This document shows, one piece after another, positions 50,526 to 59,500 of a stretch of DNA of 64,000 bases. Source of the stretch: Gordonia phthalatica (GTDB lineage Bacteria > Actinomycetota > Actinomycetes > Mycobacteriales > Mycobacteriaceae); assembly GCF_001305675.1 (NCBI RefSeq), contig NZ_CP011853.1, positions 3,844,001-3,908,000 on the forward strand, given 5' to 3'. The notes under the pieces are model-generated. The model saw only the letters and a program-made list of their open reading frames with translations, was not told the origin of the DNA and did no database searches. Both the position numbers and the translations under genes were made by a program. Each line of letters begins with the position of its first letter. Positions within the stretch are counted from its first letter, which is position 1.

Positions 50526-51740
50526 TCAGCGGCGCAGCGCTTTGGTCGCGTCGAACTGCTCCTCGTGCTGGCCGAGGTGCCAGGCGTGCCAGCGGCGCCA
50601 GCGCTTCATCTGCACGGCCTGCCAGCGGTCGTCGACGCCCGGAACCACGCGACGCAGCACTTCGACCGCGGCGATGAACGGCGCGCGGCCGATCAGGATC
50701 GCCAGGCCGGGGAGACCGCTGGGCAGCCGGTAGTTCCGTCGGTTCCACGGGAGCATGAACAGCCTCGTGAACCCGGCCTGCAGGCGCAGATGAAGGGTGC
50801 CGCGCAGGCGTGCGACGCCGTGGGCGTCCGCCGGCGGCTGGAACGACGGAACGAAGGACTCGACCAGCTCCGGTCCCAGGTCGCCGGAGTCGTGCTTGCG
50901 CGTCGCGTCGAAGTAGTAGAGGAGCCGCAGGCCGTCGGCGTAGGTCTGCGGATACATGTCGTCGACGCTGCAGCCGACCAGGTGCCCGAGGTAGCGGTTG
51001 AAGTGCAGGACGGCGCGGACCTCGGCCGGGCTGGTGAGGAAGCCGAGCGCCGTGAGGCCGAACGCCGGGCCCACGCTGCCGCCGAGCAGGGTCAGGAGCA
51101 TCTCGCTCTGGCTGATCGGCAGGCCGTGTGCGGCGGCGTTCCACTCCGCGTGCTCGGCGACGCGGGCGCGGACCGACACGTGCATCACGCGAACCTTGAG
51201 CGAGAGTTCGCGCGCCTTGGATCCCGGTGTCAGGACCGCGCCGGGCTTGCAGACCTCGAGCCACCACTTGCTGGTCTCGAGGTAGCGGTTCAGTGCGCTG
51301 GCGCCCGCGTATCCGCCCGACAGCGAGAGCGGCACCGCGAGGGAGCCCTCGGTGTAGGTGTCCATGGTTCCTGCGTTGCCGACCGCACCGAGGCTGTAGC
51401 CCCACCGACGCCAGACGGCGGCTCCCTGCTCGATGAGGTCGGGGTCCAGCCAGTCGGGGATCGTTTCGAATTCGGCGAACAGCGCCCGCATCGATTCGGG
51501 GGCGTCGGGCACGTTGTCGATGCCGACGCGGAGTGCTTCGTCGAGGAGGGCCGCAGACTTCTCGCCGCCGAGTGCTCCGTGGTAGGTCTCGGCGACGAAC
51601 TTCTCCGCGGTCGGGTCGCCCGCCGTCTGCCCGGCGAGGAACGCCGCCTGCACCGCCGGCGTCGGGAAGAGGTCGACGCGCGTCGCCCGCTTCACGCGGT
51701 CGCGCAGTTTCTGATGGGCCGGTGAGACCGTCAGTTCCAT
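50526..51740 (-). CDS. DUF2236 / MpaB-family oxygenase-like protein (copy 2)
   Basis: 404 residues, longer than copy 1. Family landmarks are GNAGTMDTYTEGSLAVPLSLSG near residue 120, LKVRVMHVSVRARVAEHAEW with conserved His in the heme-binding region, and PISQSEMLLTLLGGSV. Related proteins (Lcp, MpaB) carry heme b and oxidise isoprenoid double bonds; the same chemistry is a reasonable guess. ATG 51740 is separated by 148 bp from the divergent LLM oxidoreductase gene. The gene converges with TetR copy 2. Confidence 0.82.
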   Translation of the reverse strand: MELTVSPAHQKLRDRVKRATRVDLFPTPAVQAAFLAGQTAGDPTAEKFVAETYHGALGGEKSAALLDEALRVGIDNVPDAPESMRALFAEFETIPDWLDPDLIEQGAAVWRRWGYSLGAVGNAGTMDTYTEGSLAVPLSLSGGYAGASALNRYLETSKWWLEVCKPGAVLTPGSKARELSLKVRVMHVSVRARVAEHAEWNAAAHGLPISQSEMLLTLLGGSVGPAFGLTALGFLTSPAEVRAVLHFNRYLGHLVGCSVDDMYPQTYADGLRLLYYFDATRKHDSGDLGPELVESFVPSFQPPADAHGVARLRGTLHLRLQAGFTRLFMLPWNRRNYRLPSGLPGLAILIGRAPFIAAVEVLRRVVPGVDDRWQAVQMKRWRRWHAWHLGQHEEQFDATKALRR

Positions 51741-51888
51741 CGTCGTTCCCGTCGTCGTGCGGTGTGGGGTGGTGCCACCACTCCAATGAGACTACTTTAG
51801 AAATTCATCTCACGCCTCCCCTCGGTCCCGACGCCGCCTACGATCGACGGAAGTGCCCACGCCGCCCGCGACACCAGGAGTTCCGCTC

Positions 51889-52809
51889 ATGCAGACCAGC
51901 GTCGTCTGGACCATCAACGCCCGCACCGCCTCCATCGACAAGGCGGTGGCCAACCTGGCCGAGATCCACGCGGAGGGATTCCGACGTGTCTGGACTACGC
52001 AGATGCCGAACGAACCCGACGCCCTGACGATGATCACCGTCGCCGGACGCGAGGTGCCGGAGATCGAGTTCGGCACCAGCGTGCTGCCGATGCAGGTGCA
52101 GCATCCGATGCTGCTGGCCCAGCGCGCGCTCACCACCCAGGCGATCATCGGGCCGCGACTGAACCTCGGCCTCGGACTGAGTCACCAGGTCGTGACCGAG
52201 GGCATGTGGGGCGTGTCGTACAAGCGACCCGTGCAGCGCACCTCGGAGTTCCTCGACGGACTGCTCCCCCTGTTGAACGGCGAGAAGGTCAGCGCCGCAG
52301 GTGAACTCATCACGACGCGGGGAGCCCTCACGATGACCGACGTCCCCGCGCCGCCGGTGTACCTGGCGGCGCTGGGACCGAAGATGCTGGGCGTCGCCGG
52401 CAGTCGTACGGCGGGCACCGTCACCTGGATGACCGGCCCCAAGACGCTGCGCGACCACATCATCCCGACGCTCCGCGCCGCGGCCGAGGACGCCGGTCGT
52501 GCCGCGTCGGACGTCCGGACCGTCGCGATGCTGCCGGTGTCGGTGACCGACGACGTCGACGCCGCCCGTGCGACCGCCGCCGAGCAATTCGCCATCTACG
52601 ACACCCTGCCGTCCTACAAGGCGATGCTCGATCGCGAGGGCTTCACCGGCCCGGTCGACACGGCGATCGTCGGCGACGAGGCCACCGTCGGCGACCGCAT
52701 CCGCGAGCTCGGCGACTTCGGCGTCGACGAGTACGTCGGCATCCTCTTCGACCGCGACCCGGAGGTTCGCGCCCGGACCCGCGCCCTGCTGCGGACGCTG
52801 GATCGGTAA
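51889..52809 (+). CDS. LLM-class F420/flavin-dependent oxidoreductase
   Basis: 306 residues of the luciferase-like superfamily. ITVAGREVPEIEFGTSVLPM, HPMLLAQRALTTQAI and LNLGLGLSHQ-type RLNLGLGLSHQVVTEGMWG are characteristic of the F420-dependent branch, as is VYLAALGPKMLGVAG. AGGAG precedes ATG 51889. It is divergent from DUF2236 copy 2. Mycobacteriales have many such enzymes, with varied hydride-transfer roles; no substrate can be assigned. Confidence 0.88.
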   Translation: MQTSVVWTINARTASIDKAVANLAEIHAEGFRRVWTTQMPNEPDALTMITVAGREVPEIEFGTSVLPMQVQHPMLLAQRALTTQAIIGPRLNLGLGLSHQVVTEGMWGVSYKRPVQRTSEFLDGLLPLLNGEKVSAAGELITTRGALTMTDVPAPPVYLAALGPKMLGVAGSRTAGTVTWMTGPKTLRDHIIPTLRAAAEDAGRAASDVRTVAMLPVSVTDDVDAARATAAEQFAIYDTLPSYKAMLDREGFTGPVDTAIVGDEATVGDRIRELGDFGVDEYVGILFDRDPEVRARTRALLRTLDR

Positions 52810-52849
52810 CCACCCACTTGTCGGCGAGTCGCACCAGCGCTGGGTAAAA

Positions 52850-53030
52850 CCCCCAGGTTGGTCGAGTGCCGCCTGCGAGCGAAGCGAGCACGCGGTGTAT
52901 CGAGACCGCCGCGAGTTCCGTTGGTCCACAGTGCTTTTCGGACAATCTGAGTGGCTGCCCGTCATGCGTGGGTCTCGATACTCGTCGAGCGCTCGTAAGC
53001 TCGCGTCGGCGAACTCGACCAACCTGGGGG
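52850..53030. repeat. 181-bp REPIN-like repeat with perfect 18-bp inverted ends
   Basis: CCCCCAGGTTGGTCGAGT (52850-52867) and its exact complement (53013-53030) enclose GCGAGCGAAGCGAGCACGC and, near the other end, GAGCGCTCGTAAGCTCGCG. The left arm shares CCAGGTTGGTCGAGTG and the core with the element at 19342-19532. Noncoding, between the LLM gene and the iron-regulated operon. Confidence 0.75.
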
Positions 53031-53074
53031 CGAAACTACCGGGAATCAATCATCGAGAGCACAACCTAGCCCCG

Positions 53075-53095
53075 GCTTACCTAAGTTAGGCAAGC
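53075..53095. promoter_or_regulatory. IdeR/DtxR-type iron box
   Basis: GCTTACCTAA-G-TTAGGCAAGC is a 21-bp dyad with one mismatch. Its left arm matches the right half of the IdeR consensus (SCTWACCTWA) at 10 of 10 positions and its right arm matches the left half (TWAGGTWAGS) at 9 of 10, as two back-to-back half-boxes. It lies 20 bp before the siderophore-binding lipoprotein gene, so iron-dependent repression is expected. Confidence 0.65.
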
Positions 53096-53114
53096 CTGCG
53101 TTACCCTTCTGGTC

Positions 53115-54092
53115 ATGAAGTCGACGGTGAAGACCCTCCTGACCGTGCTCGCAGGCATCGTGGCGATCGCACTGACGCTGACCGCGTGCAGCCCGCCCGC
53201 GGAAGAGGAGAACGCAGGCGGCCCGATCCAGGTGAACACCGCGCAGGGGCCGGTCACGATCAAGGGCACACCGAAGAGGATCGTGACACTCGGCGCCCAG
53301 TGGATCGACACCGCGCTCGCATTCGGGGTCAAGCCCGTCGCCTATCTCGACAACATTCAGATCCTGACCGGGGCGCCGTCGCCGTGGACCGCTGACAAGC
53401 TCGACGGTGCCACCGCCCTCGACCCGGAGAACCTGGTCGCCGAGATCGCCAAGGCCGATCCCGATCTGATCCTGGCCGAGGGCTACATGCCGACCTCCCA
53501 GCCGGAGAACTTCAAGAAGATCAAGGACATCGCGCCCACCATCCCGGGCGTCACCGGCAAGCAGGTGGATCCGTGGCAGGACCTGGTGAAGCTGATGGGC
53601 ACGCTGCTGCACGACGACGCGAAGGCTCAGCAGATCACCGACGACGTCAACGGCAAGATCGCCGATCTCAAGAAGTCGCTGCCCGGCCTCGCAGGCAAGA
53701 CCTATGCGATGGCGTACATGTACTCGGCCGACCAGATCCAGGTGATGGCCGATCCGAACGACGGCGCCGCCTACCTGTTCAACGAGCTCGGCATGACCGT
53801 CGCGCCGAAGCTGCTCGCCCAGTTCCAGAAGACCAAGAACCCGCGCTTCCCGATCTCCACCGAGAACATTCCGATGCTCGACGCCGACGTCCTCATCATC
53901 ACCGCGAACACCCCCGCGTTGAAGAAGGCCCTCGCGAAGCTCCCGGGGTACTCGGATCTGACGTCGGTCCGCAGCGGTGCGGTCGCGAACATGTCGCTCG
54001 CGGACATCAGCGGCATCAACCAGCCCACGCCGCTGGCGATCCCGTACCTGCTCGACAAGCTGGAGCCTGCCTTCGCCAAGGCCGCGAAGTAG
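53115..54092 (+). CDS. Iron-siderophore-binding lipoprotein (FecB/FhuD family)
   Basis: 325 residues. A lipoprotein signal peptide ends at LTLTACS (Cys ~25). The rest is a periplasmic-binding fold of the FecB/FhuD class: KGTPKRIVTLGAQWIDTALA at the N-terminus and a long connecting helix near LAGKTYAMAYMY. It would capture a ferric siderophore outside the membrane and hand it to an ABC permease, which is not encoded nearby. The IdeR-like box upstream and the NRPS genes at 56592-64000 support an iron role. Confidence 0.9.
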   Translation: MKSTVKTLLTVLAGIVAIALTLTACSPPAEEENAGGPIQVNTAQGPVTIKGTPKRIVTLGAQWIDTALAFGVKPVAYLDNIQILTGAPSPWTADKLDGATALDPENLVAEIAKADPDLILAEGYMPTSQPENFKKIKDIAPTIPGVTGKQVDPWQDLVKLMGTLLHDDAKAQQITDDVNGKIADLKKSLPGLAGKTYAMAYMYSADQIQVMADPNDGAAYLFNELGMTVAPKLLAQFQKTKNPRFPISTENIPMLDADVLIITANTPALKKALAKLPGYSDLTSVRSGAVANMSLADISGINQPTPLAIPYLLDKLEPAFAKAAK

Positions 54093-54096
54093 CGAC

Positions 54097-55428
54097 GTGA
54101 CCGGTTCCGACCTGCGCACCGTGTACGCGTGGACGTCCGGGAGCAAAGCCGTCCTCGGCGCTCCCGGAGCCGCCACCGTTCTACCCGCCAAGGAGCAGCT
54201 GACCGGGCTGCTCCCCATGCAGGGCGGTGCCCTGAAGGCCCTCAACGCCGGGCCGATCGCCTTCGACGGACCGCCTCCCGCCCCGATCGCCGATCTCGTC
54301 GACCGACTGCTCGCGATCGGCGCCCTGCAGGTGACGGTGACCGCCGGCGATGAGCAGCTCTACACGGTGCGGCCGTTCCGCGGTGCGACGGGCGGTCGTG
54401 CGGAGGCGTCGACGGGCGTACTGTCGCGCTTCACCGTTCTCCGCCGCGACGGCGGCGAGTTGGTCGCCGAGAACCCGCGGTCGTGGTGCGACGTGGTGGT
54501 GCACAGCGGGGCGGTCGCCGGTGCCCTCGTGGGTGGCGGGGACACCCCGTGGACGGCCCGCCTGTGGTCGGATCTCCGGTGGACCGGGCACGCCGTCGCC
54601 GACGACGCAGTCGAGACCGGCGTCTTCCCGACGGCGTCGTGGAGTCCTCACGAACTGTGGTTCCACCGCCGCAGCACGGTCGGCGATCGCAGCACCAGTT
54701 GGGCGCACTTCGGTCCGACGCGGTGGGCGGACGGTCGTTTTCCGCCGGTGCCCGCCGCACCGGACTCCTATCCGGGCGAACCGATCTCGCTGCCCGTCCC
54801 AGATCTCGACGTTCTGACCGTCCCGTTGGCCCGCGCCGTCGAGGAGCGGGTGTCGACGCGCAGCTTCGATGACGCCTCCCCGATGACCGTGAACGAGCTC
54901 GGCGAACTCCTGTATCGCTGCGCGCGGACACGCGGAGTGCGGACGATCGAGAAGCCCGGGACCGCGACGACCGAGTTACCTTCGCGCCCTTACCCTTCCG
55001 GCGGATCGATCTACGAGCTCGAGGTCTATCCGGTGATCCGGAATGTCGTGGGCGTCGCGCCCGGGATGTACCACTACGACTCGATCGAGCACGTCCTGCG
55101 GCCGGTCTCGGCGATCGACGAGCCCGCTGTGCAGCGCCTGCTCTCCCCCGCGTCGCTGACCTTGGCCGACGGTGAGCGTCCGCAGGTGATGTTGACGATC
55201 GCCGCCCGAGCCGGCCGCATCATGTGGACGTACGAGCAGATGCCGTACGCGGTGATCCTGAAGCACGTCGGCGTCCTGACCCAGACCCTGTACCTGACCG
55301 CGACGGCGATGGGCCTGGGCGGCGTGGCCCAGGGCTACGGCGACACCACCGCCTTCGCCGAAGCGACCGGTCGCGACGAGCTGATGGAGTGCAACGTCGG
55401 CACCTTCGTCGTTGGCCGGCCGCGGTAG
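54097..55428 (+). CDS. SagB-type (ThcOx) FMN-dependent oxidoreductase
   Basis: 443 residues. The C-terminal ~240 residues are a nitroreductase fold of the SagB/ThcOx kind: VSTRSFDDASPMTVNELGEL with the Arg-Ser-Phe flavin contact, PYPSGGSIYELEVY and LTQTLYLTATAMGLGG. The N-terminal ~200 residues (WSPHELWFHRRST) match the extra domain found in SagB proteins. Such enzymes oxidise azolines to azoles in thiazole/oxazole peptides and also occur with NRPS genes. GTG 54097 lies 4 bases after the lipoprotein stop, so the two are co-expressed and probably iron-regulated. It may tailor the siderophore; that is inference. Confidence 0.82.
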   Translation: MTGSDLRTVYAWTSGSKAVLGAPGAATVLPAKEQLTGLLPMQGGALKALNAGPIAFDGPPPAPIADLVDRLLAIGALQVTVTAGDEQLYTVRPFRGATGGRAEASTGVLSRFTVLRRDGGELVAENPRSWCDVVVHSGAVAGALVGGGDTPWTARLWSDLRWTGHAVADDAVETGVFPTASWSPHELWFHRRSTVGDRSTSWAHFGPTRWADGRFPPVPAAPDSYPGEPISLPVPDLDVLTVPLARAVEERVSTRSFDDASPMTVNELGELLYRCARTRGVRTIEKPGTATTELPSRPYPSGGSIYELEVYPVIRNVVGVAPGMYHYDSIEHVLRPVSAIDEPAVQRLLSPASLTLADGERPQVMLTIAARAGRIMWTYEQMPYAVILKHVGVLTQTLYLTATAMGLGGVAQGYGDTTAFAEATGRDELMECNVGTFVVGRPR

Positions 55429-55647
55429 ACCCAGCGCGCGGCGATCTCGATGCGCAGGCTCGCTCCGCTCGCGTGCTTACTCGATCAGCAAGAACACACG
55501 CTAGTCGAAGAGCGAGGAACGAACGCATCGCGCCAGCAAGTTCCTACGCTGGTCGAAGAGCGACGAACGAACGCATCGCGCCAGCAAGAAAACACGCTGG
55601 TCGAGTAAGCGAGGAACGAGCGCATCGAGACCGCCGCGGGCTGGGTC
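55428..55647. repeat. 220-bp repeat with three 48-bp tandem units
   Basis: Outer ends GACCCAGC (55428-55435) and GCTGGGTC (55640-55647) are inverted. Inside, ACGCTGGTCGAAGAGCGA-type units start at 55498, 55546 and 55594 with an exact 48-bp period, each also carrying GAACGAACGCATCG-like sequence. It fills the whole gap between convergent genes. Confidence 0.75.
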
Positions 55648-55652
55648 AACCC

Positions 55653-55991
55653 CTACTTCGCCCGGTTCAACGCGACCGCGGCCTGCACGATCGCAATGAA
55701 GGCATCCGAGTCGAGCTCATCGCTCTCGGCCAAGTCGATCGCGCGACGTATCCCCGTCGCAGGCAGGAACAACCCAGACGGGTCAGGCAACGACGCGCCT
55801 TTCGCGAAGGTGACCTTCACCTTGGCCTTGTACGTCTCGACCGTGCAGATCAATCCGTCGAGTGTGAAGGTCGGAACGCCATCGGGGTTCGACGCCTTCT
55901 TCCATTTCGCCTCTTCGACGACGCCGGGCGCCGCCTGGTTGATCAACGCGCGGATCTCGTCGACGAGAACTTCCCGCCAGTCTGCCGTCAT
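55653..55991 (-). CDS. DUF1801-family protein (YdhG-like)
   Basis: 112 residues. VEEAKWKKASNPDGVPTF and KVKVTFAKGASLPDPSGLF are the landmark segments of DUF1801, a small fold of uncertain function related to frataxin-like/YdhG proteins. I chose ATG 55991; the longer frame to 56114 has poor coding quality and no ribosome site is convincing. It lies between repeat elements, next to a GIY-YIG gene on the same strand. Confidence 0.75.
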   Translation of the reverse strand: MTADWREVLVDEIRALINQAAPGVVEEAKWKKASNPDGVPTFTLDGLICTVETYKAKVKVTFAKGASLPDPSGLFLPATGIRRAIDLAESDELDSDAFIAIVQAAVALNRAK

Positions 55992-56023
55992 GACGCAACG
56001 GTAGCGCCCGACCGTGTGGAGGC

Positions 56024-56317
56024 TCATCGTGCCGGGCGAAATCCCTTCTTCGCAGCCCGATGCAACGCCTCGAAGTCGCCGGCGATCAATGCCTCCCGCT
56101 TCGCACGTGACCACTTCTGAACTCGCTTCTCCATGGCGTACGCCTCACCGATCGTCTCGAACTCCTCGCAGAAGACGAGTTCGACGGGTCGTCGCCAACT
56201 CGTGTATTCGCAGCCCTTCCCCGATTGGTGCTGTTCGAATCGAACCTCGATGCTTCGGGTGCTGCCGACGTAATAGCTGCCGTCGCAGCATTTGAGGATG
56301 TACATGAAACCGGACAT
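56024..56317 (-). CDS. Stand-alone GIY-YIG nuclease-family protein
   Basis: 97 residues with FMYILKCCDGSYYVGST as the GIY-YIG motif, the catalytic Arg in EVRFEQHQSG, and Glu in EAYAMEKRVQKWSR. This is the UPF0213/YhbQ type: a single nuclease domain with no DNA-binding part. Its cellular role is not established. ATG 56317 starts directly before the domain. It is 32 bp upstream of the DUF1801 start on the same strand, and repeats flank both genes. Confidence 0.85.
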   Translation of the reverse strand: MSGFMYILKCCDGSYYVGSTRSIEVRFEQHQSGKGCEYTSWRRPVELVFCEEFETIGEAYAMEKRVQKWSRAKREALIAGDFEALHRAAKKGFRPAR

Positions 56318-56392
56318 CGCTCGACTGTCTCTGATCGCCGAGTCCTCGACAACGTCGTTGTCCACAGGTTCCGGCAGATCTATCAACAGACC

Positions 56393-56560
56393 CAGCCCGC
56401 GGCGGTCTCGATGCGCTCGTTCCTCGCTTACTCGACCAACGTAGGAAAGCGGCCGATCTCGATGCGCTCGTTCCTCGCTTACTCGACCAACGTAGGAAAT
56501 CGGCCCTTGCTGATCGAGTAAGCACGCGAGCGAAGCGAGCCTGCGCATCGAGATCGACGA
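56393..56560. repeat. Intergenic repeat with two 51-bp tandem units
   Basis: TCTCGATGCGCTCGTTCCTC with CGCTTACTCGACCAACG occurs at 56406 and 56457, 51 bp apart and nearly identical. It is followed by an inverted partner carrying GAGTAAGCACGCGAGCGAAG at 56515-56534. The units are the reverse complement of those at 55594-55640. It lies just downstream of the NRPS stop. Confidence 0.7.
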
Positions 56561-56591
56561 TGGCTGGAACCCGACCCGCGTCGGGAGTCGA

Positions 56592-59500
56592 TCAGGACAG
56601 GGCGGCTACCGACCTCTCCCACAGGGTCGACAGGCGGGCGACGTCGTCCGCGGACAGGACCGTTGAGCAGTAGCGCCAGTTCGTCACGAGCTGGGGGCCG
56701 TCGTCGGTGGCCCGCACGACCGCCACGACGTCCAGCGCGTAGCGGAGGGGCAGGTCGGGCTCCGGATCGGTGGGGAGGTGCTCGTTCAGCTCCAGGTCGA
56801 GCACCGGCTGCCACGCGCCGGGCTCCTCGTCGGCGACGCCGAGATCGAATCGGCCGAGGTAGTTGAACTCCACCTGCGGGTCGACGCCGCCCACCAGCTC
56901 CGGATCCTTGTCGGCATACCGCAGGAGTCCGTAGTCCAGGCCCCGGTTCGGGATCGAATCCAGTTCCTCGGCAACCGATTCCAGCAGTGCACGACCGGCC
57001 GCACGATCGTTCTCCAGTACGTCCAGCGTCACCGTCCGACCGGCCGCCAGGCGCACCGGGAACACCGTCGTGAACCAGCCGAGCGTGCGGCCGGTGTCGA
57101 CGTCGTCGCCGACTGTCGAGTCCTCACGGCCGTGTCCTTCGAGCGCGATCAGCGAGCCCGCCGACGCGTCCTGCCCGCGCTCGGCACGCCACGACGCGAA
57201 CGTCACCGCGAGGGCGGTCAGCAGAAACTCCCGCAGCCCGAGGCGTTGGTCGATGCGCGCCAGGATTCGGGCGGTCACGTCGACGTCGGTCAGCACCGGC
57301 GCCGAACGGAGGTCGGCCCACGTGTCGCGACCGATCTCGGGGACCCGGCTGCCGATGACCGGGTCCTCGGCCGCCACCTGCGAGCGCCAGTACTCGCGCT
57401 GTGCCGCCACCGCGTCGGATCCCGCACGGGACAGGAGTTCTCGACACCATGCGCGATAGTCCGTGTACTCGGGGGCGAGCGTCGGCTCGCTGCCGTGGGT
57501 CACCGCGGCACCGGCCTCGACGAGGTCGCCGAAGAGCACCTGCCAGCTCACCGCGTCGACGGCGAGGTGATGGATCGCCAGCAGCAGGAGGTCGCCGTCG
57601 GACGACACGATGCGGACGGCGGCGAGCATGTCGCCGCTGTCGGGGTCGACGGCCTCGTTGGCCTGACGGGCCGCGGCGGTGACGAGTCCCCCGAGGTCCC
57701 GGTCCTCGTCGAGCGCCCAGAACCGCGACGAGACGTCGACGACGCCCGGCTCCCGGGTCACGAGGACGCCGCTCTCGCGGGTGGCACGCAGCATGTCGTG
57801 CCCGTCGACCAGCGCCTGCAGCACCGCTACGACCTCCACGTCTGCGACGCCGGCGGGCAGGCGGAACAGCAGGGTCTGGGTGAAGCGTCGCCAGCCACCG
57901 CCCTCGTACATCCACTCCACGACGGGCAGCGCGGGCACCGCACCGTACTCGCGGTCGGCGACGATCCGCTGCAGGTGCGCGCCGCGGCGGACAGCGGCGG
58001 CGAGATCGCGGACGTTCGGGAAGGTCATGACGTCGCGGGCGGCGACCTCGTCGCCACCGGTCCGCAACGCGGTGACCAGCGCCATCGCGACGATGCTGTC
58101 CATGCCGAGGTCGAAGAAGTCGTCGTCCAGTCCGGGACGGGTGCCGAGAACACCGGCGACCGCGGTGGCGACGCGTTCCTGGACGTCATCGAACACCTCG
58201 TCCCCTCGACCACCGCCGGTCAGGGCGGCGCGCGCCGACTCGCCCAGCACGGCGGCGTCGAGCTTGCCGTTCCTGTTGACCGGCAACACCGGCAGCACCA
58301 GCACGCGCGTCGGGATCATGTGCGCGGGCAGCCGATACGACAGCCCCGCGCGCACCGTCGCGGCATCCAGCCCACTGCCTGCAACGAAACCGACAAGGGC
58401 GGCGCCGATGGGCCGGTCGACGACGATGACGGCGGCCTCCCGGACACCGGGGACGGCGCGGAGCCCGGCCTCCACCTCGCCGACCTCGATGCGATAGCCG
58501 CGGATCTTGACCTGGTGGTCGCCGCGGCCGACGAACAGGATGTCGCCGGCGGCGTTGCGGCGCACCAGGTCTCCGGTGCGGTACATGCGCTGTCCCGTTC
58601 TGACGGGGTCGGCGACGAAGGTGCCCGCGGTCTGCCCGGGGCGATTCTGATAGCCGCGCGTCACCTGGTCACCGGTGAGATACAACTCGCCGATCACGCC
58701 GTCGGCGACGGATCGCAGCCGGGAGTCGAGGACGCGTGCGCTCATCCGGTCGGTGGGCCCGGCGATGGTCGGAACCGGCGACGCGGACACCCGCGCGACC
58801 ATGGCTTCGACGGTGGTCTCGGTGGGTCCGTAGCAGTTGAAGACCGCGGTCCGCCGCAGCGCACCGAGCTGTTTCCAGAGGGCCGGACCGATGGCCTCGC
58901 CGCCGAGCGCGAGGACGGTGAGCGTCGGCCGTCCGGGCTCGCCCGAGACCAGGCCTGCGGCGGAGAGCTGCCCGAACATCGACGGCGTGGTGTCGATCAT
59001 GTCGATGTCGCGACGGCCCAGCGCGTCGACGAGTCGCGCGGCGTCGTGGGTCTCCTCCTCGGAGAACAGGTGCAGTTCGTGACCGTCGAGCAGGGCTGCC
59101 AGCGGCTGCCAGGAGGCGTCGAACGAGAAGGTCCAGGCATGGGCGACGCGCATCGGACGGCCGAGGCTTTCGCGTCCGACGGACAGCACACGGTCGCGGT
59201 GGTCGCGCGCATAGCTGGCGAGCGCCCCCTGGGTGCCGATCACGCCCTTGGGCTCGCCGGTGGAGCCGGAGGTGAAGATCAGGTAGGCGGCGTCGTCCGG
59301 AGCCGGCACGGGTGCGTCGGCCGGGACCCGGTCTCGGACCGTCCAGTCGTCGATCACGGTGCGGCCGTCGAAGATTCTCGCGAATTCGGGATCGGTGAGC
59401 ACTGCGGAAACACCGGACTGCTCCAGCAGGTTGTCGATGCGGGCGGCGGGCATCGCGACGTCGATCGGAACGTAAGCCGCCCCGGCGAGCATGGCGCCGA

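Noticed and set aside
55498..55641. CRISPR array suggested by three evenly spaced 48-bp units
   Set aside because: The whole unit is repeated with no variable spacer between repeats, and no cas gene is near.
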